This document shows positions 1 to 10,289 of a stretch of 64,000 bases of DNA, one piece after another. Made by a program: the position numbers and the translations under genes. The DNA comes from Siphonodentalium dalli (taxonomy: Eukaryota > Mollusca > Scaphopoda > Gadilida > Siphonodentaliidae). Location: contig CP136066.1 in NCBI GenBank assembly GCA_032622095.1, positions 189,586,816 to 189,650,815 of the forward strand, given 5' to 3'. The notes beneath the pieces were generated by a model. The model had not been told where the DNA came from. It ran no database searches and worked only from the letters and a program-made list of their open reading frames with translations. Position 1 is the first letter of the stretch. Each line of letters opens with the position of its first letter.

Positions 1-677
1 TGAGAAGCGTAATCGTCCCCGATACAGCCAGCGAAACTATTGCTTTGATTGTGTAGCCTGAACCGTGAGCTTCGCAACCTCCAAATTTGACCGCGTCTTG
101 CTTTTTGATTGACGATTGCTCTAAATAATTTTGTACGACATTCACGATATCATTCCCGTTACAGCTATCTGGAACGCACAAACCAACTGGGATAGAACAT
201 TGTGCTGCATTGTCCGCACCTGCAAGCATAAAGACCCGATTTCCGAGAGTTTTAAAGTGAACAACCAGACCACAGTATCGTCCACGGAACATTCTAGAAG
301 AATCGTTTACTCTATAACTGTGTTCTGTCGTAAAACACTCTTCGTAGTCGCCGGTCCATTTCACATTTCCGGTTAGAATCCCAGCTTCCGGTTTAAAACT
401 ACTGTCGATCATTTGAAGAGACCATCGCGTGCGGTTGTGAACCCCGTCTTTAATCTCGTCAACGTCTTTCTGACACAACTCAGACACGTTGAACAGTTGG
501 TAATCACCCAAGGCATACCTGTCAGTGCTTTCATCAGATGGAATGCCGGAAATGAAATTTAACAACCACTTAGAGCACAATCCCATTGTTGCAATCGTTC
601 CCTGATTTTTGGTAAAGCACACCGATTCCCAAGGCTGGCGAATGAATAGTTCAATGATTACCCCATTGTTAGGCACA
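1..677 (-). CDS. NRF-6-like protein, extracellular NRF domain (partial; runs off left edge)
   Basis: Reading the minus strand gives an open frame of over 200 codons that continues past base 1. It matches the N-terminal NRF domain of nose-resistant-to-fluoxetine proteins, which in the family precedes a multi-pass acyltransferase-3 membrane domain. Visible hallmarks, in order, are SELCQKDV, WSLQMIDSSFKPEAGILTG, GDYEECF, FRGRYCG and GLCVPDSCNG, with cysteines spaced as in the family. The last visible residues (TIKAIVSLAVSGTITLL) are hydrophobic and would start the first membrane helix. The 5' end is uncertain. An AG acceptor just before 677 would join in phase with the signal-peptide exon at 3250-3449. 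The frame stays open to a stop near 725. In animals such proteins are put in lipid or xenobiotic transport; substrate here is unknown. Confidence 0.82.
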
Positions 678-985
678 CTCAACTCACAACAGACAAATCG
701 CACGGTCGCTTCGAAGTAGCTTCAATTACCAGGGGCACGAACAGCGCTCTGCTTCCCCCAAACACACTGCCATTATACGCCGTTACTATGTATGCACCTC
801 TAATATACTAAGCAGGCACATATATAGGGACGGCGTATAAGGGGAGTGCGGGTGGGGGGGGGGGGTGCACGTTCTCTTGTATAATAACTGTTTGTTAAGA
901 GTGGCGCGTCTCGAACAATGGGATATCACTGAAATATTAGTTTGCCAGCCTTGGGAATTGGGTGTGATTTACCAAAAATACAATA
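607..985. repeat. imperfect inverted duplication of the NRF exon 5' part
   Basis: Plus-strand bases about 881-983 repeat the reverse complement of about 607-695. The shared core reads GCCAGCCTTGGGAAT, then GGTGTG and TTTACCAAAAAT. The inner half at 607-695 is the start of the NRF-like reading frame; the outer copy is interrupted and probably not coding. The spacer (700-880) includes a run of 13 or more G at about 851-865. Confidence 0.75.
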
Positions 986-1310
986 TATATACATACATCA
1001 ACAGGACGAACGCAGGGGGTGGCAATATTAACACATGCATTGGTTGAATTATTTATTAACTAGTAGAATAATTACATTTATTATAATTATTCCACAAAAC
1101 TAATCCAGTTCCGAAAATATTCTCAGGACCACTAATCCAACGATGAAAGTAAACGTATTAACATTTACATTTAGAACCACTAAATAGTGATATATCCAAT
1201 AATCCAACAGAATCACCACTTCACTATATAGCGCTCCACATATCCGATATAACTAACAATAGAACTTGTATCTGGAGAATCTGGAGGAACCAATGGACTA
1301 TTATAGTAAT
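986..1310. other. stretch without recognised gene
   Basis: AT-rich sequence between the inverted duplication and the 550-bp direct repeat. I see no coding exon, tandem repeat or clear element in it. Confidence 0.5.
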
Positions 1311-1860
1311 TTCGAAACAGTTTCTTGAAAAGGCGACACGTTTGTCACATAATAATGATGTGCAGCATTACCTTTGGCAAAAAGTAGTTGGTTGTTGGTT
1401 ACAGGTCCAAATTCCATGTCATCATTCTGGGAGACAGACTTCTTCGGAATTCATGATCCACTTATACAATGTATATAATAATAGTAAGACACAATCATGC
1501 GACTTCCACATTTGACTTTCCAAACACATCTGCGAGTGACTTGGTTTGTGAAAACGCGTCACACGTTAATCCGTGTCGCTTCGGACATATTTATTCACAT
1601 TCAACGGCGATCACTGCATGGGTAATCACGATGATTGGTGTGGCTAACGGGTCATTGTGTTCATCTCGGCCAGCACACGGATTGTACGTCGTGTTCAACG
1701 CACGATCAATTGCGTATTTCGAGATAATCGCATTATGTGCGGTCAATTGTGCTCTGAGTAGGTCAGAGCACGCGAATAGTTCTTTACCAGAATAAATCTC
1801 GTCTCCGACTCGATTTATTCTGGTAAAGAACTATTCTTGTGCTCTAACCATTACTTAATA
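1311..1860. repeat. 550-bp direct repeat, copy 1
   Basis: Starts TTCGAAACAGTTTCTTGAAA and ends CCATTACTTAATA. It is almost identical to 2706-3255 at a constant offset of 1395 bases; I found only a handful of substitutions (for example GCGGTC versus GCTGTC). It holds a 108-codon plus-strand ORF that resembles no family I know, and on the minus strand a codon-like stretch reading HNAIISKYAIDRALNTTYN that then meets a stop. A strong hairpin lies near its right end. It may be a transposon fragment or a segmental duplication. Confidence 0.9.
1766..1845. repeat. hairpin inside the 550-bp repeat
   Basis: GAATAGTTCTTTACCAGAAT and its reverse complement form a 25-bp perfect stem (1774-1798 with 1812-1836) around a 13-base loop, extended by GAGCAC/GTGCTC. 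The same hairpin is in the second copy at about 3161-3240. Confidence 0.9.
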
Positions 1861-2440
1861 CATCCTTAGCTGAGTATTAGTCAAGAATAAATTACATAGA
1901 GAAGAATAAATCTTGTTTTCCATACAGGTATGAAGTAAATTCAAGTAATTGAATATTTTGAATAAATATGTATTATATTTTATAACAAACATGTATAATT
2001 ATTTAGTTACTTTTAATAAACTACATCTATATGAACTATGTTTTGAATTATCTAGCTGACTTAACCCATACATGCCCATCATGTTACTTGCAGTGTACAT
2101 GTGCCTATTCCAAAAACAGCCTTTTTTTAGATTTGGCTGCAAGGTGATCGGGTTGTGATGCTCATGTCACAGGTCTGACCCTCCTTGAAACCAAGTGTGT
2201 CAGTTTGATTTAGGGCTTTAGACCGTATGGACTTGTATAAATTTTTGCCAAAACCAGAACAAGTGAAAGAATTTCTTTAAAAAGATTACTATCCCAGTAT
2301 CAAATATCCTAAGCTTCTCAAGTTTGATATACATGTATTTGATACTCAATTTTTTTCCAATTAATTATTTTCAGCATTTCTGGATTTTGGACAATCAGTA
2401 CAAGTGAACCGAACCGACACATCTGCCATCAAGGCGGGTC
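1861..2440. other. AT-rich stretch without recognised gene
   Basis: Sits between the two 550-bp repeats. No exon or structured repeat recognised. Confidence 0.5.
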
Positions 2441-2664
2441 ATAAGACACACCTAGAAAAACACCGGTGTCGGCCCAAATATGTTATCTGACACATGCGAC
2501 ACACATTCTGAGGACAAATTGGCCGACACATTTGGATAATTTTTGGTGTGTCATATGACACACCTAGAAAAACGCCTGTGTCGGCCCAAATGTGTTATCT
2601 GACACACGCGACACACATTCTGAGGACAAATTGGCCGACACATTTGGATAATTTTTTCATAATT
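2441..2664. repeat. two tandem copies of a 112-bp unit
   Basis: GACACACCTAGAAAAAC recurs 112 bases apart (2445 and 2557), followed in both copies by GTCGGCCCAAAT, then CATTCTGAGGACAAATTGG. Many GACACA/TGTGTC words give the unit internal dyad symmetry. Confidence 0.88.
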
Positions 2665-2705
2665 ATATGTGTCAGATGACCTATTTGAGCGACACAGGCT
2701 TTTTT

Positions 2706-3255
2706 TTCGAAACAGTTTCTTGAAAAGGCGACACGTTTGTCACATAATAATGATGTGCAGCATTACCTTTGGCAAAAAGTAGTTGGTTGTTGGTTACAGG
2801 TCCAAATTCCATGTCATCATTCTGGGAGACAGACTTCTTCGGAATTCATGATCCACTTATACAATGTATATAATAATAGTAAGACACAATCATGCGACTT
2901 CCACATTTGACTTTCCAAACACATCTGCGAGTGACTTGGTTTGTGAAAACGCGTCACACGTTAATCCGTGTCGCTTCGGACATATTTATTCACATTCAAC
3001 GGCGATCACTGCATGGGTAATCACGATGATTGGTGTGGCTAACGGGTCATTGTGTTCATCTCGGCCAGCGCACGGATTGTACGTCGTGTTCAACTTACGA
3101 TCAATTGCGTATTTCGAGATAATCGCATTATGTGCTGTCAATTGTGCTCTAAGTAGGTCAGAGCACGCGAATAGTTCTTTACCAGAATAAATCTCGTCTC
3201 CGACTCGATTTATTCTGGTAAAGAACTATTCTTGTGCTCTAACCATTACTTAATA
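2706..3255. repeat. 550-bp direct repeat, copy 2
   Basis: Near-identical to 1311-1860. Its right end coincides within a few bases with the predicted donor of the signal-peptide exon at 3250-3449, so the breakpoint lies exactly at that exon border. Confidence 0.9.
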
Positions 3256-3449
3256 TCTTTTCCAAAAAATCCGTCCCACAGACTAGTATTCTGGGATTCA
3301 ACTACAGATGAATCTGCGTAAACGCTTAAGAAAGTTTCAGCAATCGTGTCATCGAATGTACCATGCATTGCCTCTACTCTAACATTTGAAAAATAAGATG
3401 AAAACATTAAAATCAGTATGATAGGTCCACGATTGATTCGAAAGAACAT
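3250..3449 (-). CDS. putative first exon with signal peptide, perhaps of the NRF-like gene
   Basis: From the ATG at 3449 the frame encodes 66 codons. It begins MFFRINRGPIILILMFSSYF, a basic start followed by a hydrophobic core, with a plausible cleavage after RVEA. The rest (MHGTFDDTIAETFLSV and on to SLWDGFFGKDI) is hydrophilic. A GTAATG donor directly after GATATTAA ends the exon in phase 2. That phase fits the acceptor before 677 of the NRF-like exon on the same strand, so the two may belong to one gene with a 2.6-kb intron holding the duplicated 550-bp repeat. This link is inference; the ORF could also be chance, as no family motif is visible in it. Confidence 0.4.
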
Positions 3450-3889
3450 TGTCAATCTTGGAAATGAAAACAAATGCTCTGCATGTAACTTCTTTGAATC
3501 GTGAGCGAATACTATATGCGGCAACTTGGTCAGGACACTGTTCTCTTATCGGTATACTCTCACATAGCCTCACATCACGAGGCGATAAACACTAAGATCG
3601 CGTACTCGTTGTGGATGTTATTTCAAAGTCCAAGTGCTCTATAACACAGCGAATGTTCATACTCGTCCTCAGTTGTATAATCAGCAGTAGCTTTCTTTAA
3701 CACGTCTGCCGCGTGACGCACACACCGATTGAGGCGTGTATGCCTATATACGGATCAGCCATTAATGTCCGCGCCAGATCGGACAGCCTACTGTACGGGG
3801 GGTGTCTGCATCCACACCAACATAATTGGACAAATGTAATGGGGGGGGGGGGGGGGAGTCGGTATATTAGGGTGCGACTAATTAGTGCC
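3450..3889. other. stretch without recognised gene, with poly-G run
   Basis: Contains a run of about 17 G at 3840-3856. ORFs on both strands here are short and composition-driven. This could include the 5' flank of the putative exon at 3250-3449. Confidence 0.5.
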
Positions 3890-4400
3890 CGGACATGCCC
3901 GGGCAAGCCTCGGCAGGCCCGGGCAGCGTCACGAACCCGCGGGCAGTATAATATGATGACTTATGGTAGTATAGGATACAAAAATAAGCATAGATTATGA
4001 AAATTGACTTGCTGTGTCATCCAAAGGGTTTATTAACCCTTTAAATGCCGATATTGACTAAAATAACCCGGGAGAGCCCGGGCAGAGCCAGAGACCCGAT
4101 CAAATTATATCTTGATGACGAATCATGGTAGCGAGGAACTTACTAAAGGTATAATGTGAAGATTGACTCGCCATCTCGTTCACGGCCGGCTTTATTAACT
4201 CCTTAAATGACGATATATATGCGCAAGAAGAATACAGGAGAGCCCGGACAGCCCCATGTGTCCATGGACAACATATCATGATGCCTTATGGTAGTGGGAT
4301 ACATACTATGTATATGTTTTGAAAGTTTATTTGCTGTGTCATTCACCGTTGGTTTTATTAACCCTTTAAATTCCGATATTGGCTAAATAGTGGAATAGAT
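3890..4400. repeat. three diverged tandem copies of a ~165-bp unit
   Basis: Units at about 3890-4069, 4070-4236 and 4237-4400. Each has a GC-rich head (GAGCCCGGGCAG or similar), then a stretch with ATGATG..TTATGGTAG, then TTTATTAACCCTTTAAATGC followed by CGATAT. Copies differ by many substitutions, so the array is old. Confidence 0.8.
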
Positions 4401-4439
4401 TAGTAACAAAATGGTTCGCTGTATGGTAAGGCATGAATT

Positions 4440-6180
4440 TTTGCACATATGTACATATTCACATACTATAATTGATATCAGTTATGGAGTCGCGTTGAAA
4501 ATTCATTTTAACCCCTGTTTGAAGGGATTTCCCGAATTTAAAGAGCGTTTCGTGATTATATAATTTAGTAAATGTCGCAATTACTCTTATCATGGAATAT
4601 GCAATTAAAAATAGGCATAGAGCGTATGTATGAGTCTGTGAGATATAGTGACACATTTTTAGGCCAAAATTGGAACTCCTCGTCCAAGATGGCTCTCAAA
4701 TTGTTAGCCGTAAGTGGAAAATTTGACGTTTTTTCACTAATATATTCTATATCAGTTTCTGCTGTTTGGAACTGGTTGAGAATTTGACTTTATTTTTGTG
4801 ATGTTCATGTTAACTGATCATTGTAGCAATGAACTATGTCCTTCATGGGGTTCCACCCCTTCAAATCCTTAAACAAATCGATGTTTACAGAATTCAGCAT
4901 AACATTTCACCAAAAATCATATCCTAGTCACATTTCATCGAGAAATGAGCAGAACTGGACAATGTAAGTGGTGCATGCCATTACTCGTGAATATTTTAAC
5001 ACAATTAAACCAAAATTGTCACTTTGGCTAAAAATGGCTGTCAAAATGGTGGTCAACATATGGAAAATTGTAAATATGGTCCCAGTAAAAATAAAAGTTG
5101 TGGTTGATGTATAAAATTGGCTTTATGTCGTATATACATTGAATACTATAAAGTTATTATACAATGTTGTGTACAGTGGCGTGTCTCGTCCAATATGACT
5201 TTTCACCACAACCTGGACGAGTACAAGAAAAACTCATACTGTACACAACTTTGTCTAATGACATTTTTATTATCCATCTGTATGTTTATCCAAATTTTGG
5301 AAATAAAACTTTTGTGGTTATTTTTGTTATTTGTCGGGCCAATGTCGGCACTTAATTCTCTATAAAAGCCTGTACCGTATATTGATCATCAGAAAGCATG
5401 ATTTGGAAAAGTAAACACGGAAGTGAGAAAAAAATCAATGCGGAAGTGAAACGTCTGCTAAAATCCATCAATGTTGCGCGCGCATCACAATGTCACCGAT
5501 TCATTTCGTAATAGAGTTAATGCGTGACGTCACAGAGTCCAATATGAAAAGTCATATTGTACAGTCGGGAGTCCAATATGACTTTCGGGAGTCCAATATG
5601 ACTTTTTCCAGGACTATCACGTGGCGGCTTTTGCCCAATCGGAAATGGTGTTAGTTAAGGGATGGATAATAATAACATTTATGATGCATCTTGGTTAAGT
5701 GTTACGATTACTTTACCAACAATATTGGAATTTTTCTCAAAATTCTCACTTATCAGTTTTTGACTATTTGGAACTAGCTGTGGTGTTTATTGATTCGATC
5801 TGTCTTAAATGCATCACATTGAGGTGTTTTTAGAAGAAACAAATACTCGAGATGTGCAAAATGTCCACAAAATGTTATTAAAAAGTTGATATTTTCACAT
5901 ATATACCGAACATATTCTCTGCTCTTCTGTAAAGGTAGCAAATTGTGATTCATTTGGTTATTAAACATGCTACTTAATCAATTGGCAACTAAATGTTCTA
6001 TTCCGGTTTTCCCTGTGCATTATGTGACATGCCAAATCCATTTTAAATGATGCAGAATGTAATTTTTCCGAAAACTTCTTATGTGATTCTGGCCATGTTT
6101 TTGAATGGAAATGAGCAGAATTCTGAACACGAACTGAGAGGGGCATCATTATATGCCTAATCTGGCCCCATAACATGTGT
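4440..6180. repeat. left arm of a large diverged inverted repeat
   Basis: Matches the reverse complement of 10290-12050 in collinear blocks: about 4480-4650 with 11910-12040, 4960-5100 with 11440-11600, 5670-5790 with 11270-11420, and 6040-6120 with 10390-10460. Shared words include AATGTCGCAATTACTCTTA / TAAGAGTAATTGCGACATT. A separate element (5160-5665) interrupts this arm. I see no gene in it. Either two opposite copies of a long dispersed repeat or one old inverted duplication would explain it. Confidence 0.75.
5160..5665 (+). mobile_element. ~500-bp dispersed repeat, copy 1 (related copy at 18375-18935)
   Basis: Contains GTCCAATATGACTTTTCACC, then ACAACCTGGACGAGTACAAG, and farther on repeated GGAGTCCAATATGACTTT modules plus a TGACGTCA palindrome near 5525. 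The copy at 18375-18935 is the reverse complement with few differences, so both derive from one element. ORFs in it are shared by descent but show no protein family. Confidence 0.85.
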
Positions 6181-6470
6181 AACCATTATATGTTAGGCCA
6201 GGTAACCGAAGACATTTTATAAAGTAAAACAAGGAGATTTGTAAAAAGCTGCTTAAAAACTCTTTCACTGCCGATCGCGTCTACAATCGAATTACCCATA
6301 CACTCTTGATAGCGACTTGAGAGTCGAAACGGGTACATGCTGCCAACATGACGGGTACATGTGGTGTAAATATGGCCGTCCAGCGAATATGACGTATATG
6401 AGTGCCAGTGGTGGGCACGTGCATGACATGCTTATACGTTCCACACTATATAACAACAGGAAACATGTGA
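6181..6470. other. leader of the LINE remnant or unrelated spacer
   Basis: No recognisable endonuclease domain is visible upstream of the reverse transcriptase remnant. An element of this type would normally have one, so the copy is probably 5'-truncated. Confidence 0.5.
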
Positions 6471-8152
6471 GATAGTGTAGATAAGATGCAATCTCTTTAT
6501 ATAGGACTACTAAATAAGCAATTCCAGTCGGTATTCACCATAGACACTAACGAAGAGCTACCATCCATACCACAAAACAGTGTAAACATCAAACCACTGG
6601 AAATTACAGAAGAAGGAATAAAGAAACTCCTGGAAGATATAAAACCATCAAAGGCACCCGGTCCAGACAACATCCCTAACAAAGTACTCAAATTACTGGC
6701 CAACGTACTGGCGAAACCCATCACCACCATATTCAACAAATCCATAGAGACCGACACTCTTCCAGAAGACTGGCTGAACGCAAACATAACACCAGTTTAT
6801 AAGAAATGAGACGTTCACCAACCATCCAACTACAGACCAGTATCACTCACTTCAACATGCTTTAAGCTACTAGAGCACGTCCTGTGTAGACACATCCGCG
6901 ACCACCTGGAACTCTGCAACCTACTGACTGATAGAAACCACGGATTTAGATCTGGCCACTCATGTGTAACCCGGCTTGTAAACACCACACAAGATCTACT
7001 GTCGTCCTTTGACTCGGAGAATCAAACCGATATGGCAATCCTCGACTTTTCCAAAGCATTTGACACGGTACCACACCAGAGTCTACTATACAAACTGAAG
7101 TCATACGGAATCACATGACCAATACACACCTGGCTGACAAGCTTCCTAACAAAAAGGCATATGAGAGTAGTGTTGGAAGGAGAAACATCCAAAGTGTTCC
7201 AGTGGAATCGGGAGTACCCCAAGGTTCGGTACTAGGACCCCTACTATTCCTCTGCCACATCAACGACCTTCCACAAGCAGTCAAATCAGAAGTAAGACTC
7301 TTTGCTGATGACTGCATACTATACCGCCAGATAAATGACCACCAAGACCAAATCCAACTACAACAGGATCTGACATCACTAGAAGAATAGGTGAACACCT
7401 GGGGGATGAGATTCAATGCTGGAAAATGCTCCATAATGTCCATGAAGAACAAGGACAAGAACAAAACATCGTTCATCTACCAGCTTGACCATCAAATTCT
7501 GCAGTCAGTCAAACAAAGCGTCTACCTTGTACTGACCATCACAGACGACCTAAAATGGTCAACGCACATATCCAAGATCACTGGAAGGGCCAATAGCACC
7601 TTAGGCTTCCTACGCAAAAACTTACGAAGAGCGGACAGTAAATCCAGAGAGAACGCTTATAGAGCTATGGTGAGAACATCACTGGAATATGGAGCAGAAA
7701 TATGGGACCCCGCCGCAGTAGGAGAAATAGAGAAGTTAGAGAAAGTGCAGAGAAGAGCGGCAAGATTCATCACCAACAACTATAGAGACCGGGAAAAAGG
7801 CGCAGTAACCAGCATGATTGATGGCCTAAGGTTAGACTCGCTAGAGATCCGCAGAAAGATGAAGAGAATAGAACTCTTCGGCAAGGTGGTTGAGGGGATA
7901 ATCCCAGCCATACACACACATGATTTACTAAAGGATAAGAAAGGAAGGAAAATTCGAGCAAAAAAGTTTCCAGACCACAAAAGTGATAACATAATTTCGA
8001 GCCAAGAGTGTATCAACTCACGATCGTTCGAACCAATAAGAGCCAACACGGATCAATATAAACATTCATTCTTCGTGAGAACGATCAGGGACTGGAACAG
8101 CATAGAAGATTACGCATGCTCGGGGAATACAACAAGAGAAACACCAGAGTAG
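6471..8152 (+). pseudogene. CR1/Jockey-like non-LTR retrotransposon reverse transcriptase, broken
   Basis: Reading across three frame interruptions gives a recognisable reverse transcriptase. Motifs in order are KPSKAPGPDNIPNKVLK, SNYRPVSLTS, NHGFRSGHSC, LDFSKAFDTVPH, GVPQGSVLGPLLF, the catalytic FADD box (about 7300-7311) and the thumb segment LEYGAEIWDP with KVQRRAARF. These are family motifs of the CR1/L2/Jockey group. In-frame stops lie at 6807, about 7116 and 7388; the last sits where the family usually has a Trp codon. There is one frameshift near 7190, between TSKV and GVPQGS. No endonuclease part is left. The final 253-codon stretch is intact to a stop at 8150. The copy cannot encode a working enzyme. 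Confidence 0.93.
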
Positions 8153-8193
8153 TAGCATCGACACGACAACAGCCGAAAGGCTCCTGCGACGAA

Positions 8194-8218
8194 ATAATAC
8201 AGATACAGATACAGATGT
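8194..8218 (+). repeat. ATACAG microsatellite tail of the LINE remnant
   Basis: AATACAGATACAGATACAG lies about 45 bases after the reverse transcriptase stop. A short 3' microsatellite instead of poly-A is usual for CR1/L2/Jockey-type elements and marks the likely 3' end of the insertion. Confidence 0.75.
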
Positions 8219-9289
8219 AACGCGAACCGTAATATAAGGCACTCGGTGATGTCATGGTCACGTGATCTTTTCATAGGTCACGTGTGTGTCTATAGCTATC
8301 ACATTTTAATCAATAATATAAAATGGAAACGCAAATACAGCAACCTACCCAGCATATGTTCACCACAAGCTTATAACATAATAAAGTCGGAAAATCCCCA
8401 AAACATACGGTTAATCTGGTGTTACATGTAGATCCAAGATGGCCGTGTCGAGTGGTCAATGTGACTGAAACATATTGATATATTCTATATAGTCCAACAG
8501 CACAAGGCAAAGACATCTACGAGACTACGATATATTGAACCATCAATGCATTACCCACACCTATACATGTATGTACATGGTATACGTGAACACAAAGATA
8601 AGTTCATGGTAATCACCACAGTCACGTGACTTATTCAAATATGGATATATATAGCACATTTGGCCGGGTATGGATCCCTCCCTTAAAGATGACAACTATA
8701 TATATCCATATACGCATGAATATGCATCAAACACAGCAATTAGTGTGTAACCCAAGCTGCCGCCAATGTCACGTGTCACGCTATATATCTCCTAACTTAT
8801 CACCATGTAAATACGTTTGTATCGTCATCTTGATCGCATGTGTGTTATTATATTGTATTATGTGAGGGGCTTCATAAGTTGCAAAAAGTTCCAATCCCTT
8901 TTGTATATTATGCAAATAAAATATGTTTCAAGTCAAGTCACGTGAGCGCTGTGGTGGTGGCACGAGTGGCTATGAACTATGTCTAATCACATATGAAGTT
9001 TCAACACATTATTTCAAGCGATACTTGAGATACACTATGTTACTTGTATATACCATTAATGCGTGTACGCATATATTGTATGCTTGGTAGTGTGGACTCC
9101 GTATGTGGCGCTGAGTGACAGCGAAAAGGTTAATAACATCAAATTATGGGCCATTGGCATCAAGATTGATTGACTAATGTCATGAATACTATTTCCACAA
9201 TTGTGCATACACAGAAGGCCACCAGGATAGAGAATTCTCTGAAATTACCCCCCAATCGATTAACATATACCTTAGTTATTGTGGAAAGT
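8219..9289. other. stretch without recognised gene
   Basis: AT-rich DNA with repeated CACGTG words (for example near 8258, 8278, 8623, 8938). I see no exon and no clear tandem structure. Confidence 0.5.
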
Positions 9290-10280
9290 GACAGCCACCC
9301 AGAGGTGCACGTGTACAACTCACACATGACTATACAATCATTCTATATATACAAAAAGACCACACAAGTTACAATGTAGCCGCTCGCTATATACGCGCAC
9401 ACATCACACATGACCATGTAAACCCACTTGTGTTACCCGTGCACTCCAGGCACTACACAGCCACGAGTCACCATGCAACTACACATGTGACATACATGTA
9501 AAGTCACACCCTGTATATATATATACACCATACTCATGACCATAGCATCACTACAGGTATACATATACACCTCACCAACGGATATGCCCATACCGCGCAC
9601 TATCATTCATACACTCCAGATTTGCATATGCATTATGCACCTCGCCAATAACAATTCATCCGCTCGATGTATATCCGTACACCTTATCCATGAGCGCATA
9701 CAGCTACTCTACGTATATATATGCATCCACCAATGACAATACAGCTACGACAGAGATGCACATACATCACATATACCACCATGGTCACAAGGGCACGTCA
9801 TATATACACACACGCCCGCCAATAACAATTAAGCTATACTGCACATTCATTCCATGTACACCTATCTACATTACACATAAGCATGCAGCCACTCCCTATT
9901 TAACAATACACCCACACATGACCATACAGCCAACATGTGCATACATATACACCCATCCATGACAATAGTCATACAAGGTACATGTACACACGCATATACC
10001 ACACATGAACATACAGTATATATACATAAACAACACACAGCTTACCGTGTAGCTACTATCATTATACCCATACACCACCTCAATGACCATACAGCCAATC
10101 ACCGTGTAGCTATTCAACTCACACAAGACCGTACATTCAGTCCTTTCATACCTATTCATCACATGTATGGGCGTACCACCGTCACCATATTGCCACTCGT
10201 TTCATTCATGACCATACACTAACTCAATGTATGACTATTCACGTCACCTATGACCACACTTTCACTACCTGACTGCCATT
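9290..10280. repeat. degenerate minisatellite, ~40-50-bp units, field 1
   Basis: CATGACCATACAGCCA-like words recur every 40-50 bases, with TATACATATACACC between them. Units are strongly diverged in sequence and length. A second field of the same family is at 24960-26570. ORFs across it are low-complexity Thr/His/Ile-rich and not genes. Confidence 0.85.
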
Positions 10281-10289
10281 TTGACACAC

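Noticed and set aside
131-376. 81-codon plus-strand ORF at the left edge
   Set aside because: It is the antisense shadow of the NRF-like reading frame.
1469-3190. Two nearly identical 108-codon plus-strand ORFs
   Set aside because: Their conservation follows from the recent 550-bp duplication. No start context, family motif or differing-codon pattern supports coding.
5117-5365. ORFs shared with 18628-18920
   Set aside because: Both lie in copies of one dispersed repeat; no domain, and the ORFs overlap in different frames.
9170-10222. Several ORFs of 60-95 codons on both strands
   Set aside because: They are translations of the minisatellite (Thr/His/Tyr/Ile-rich), overlap on both strands and show no domain.
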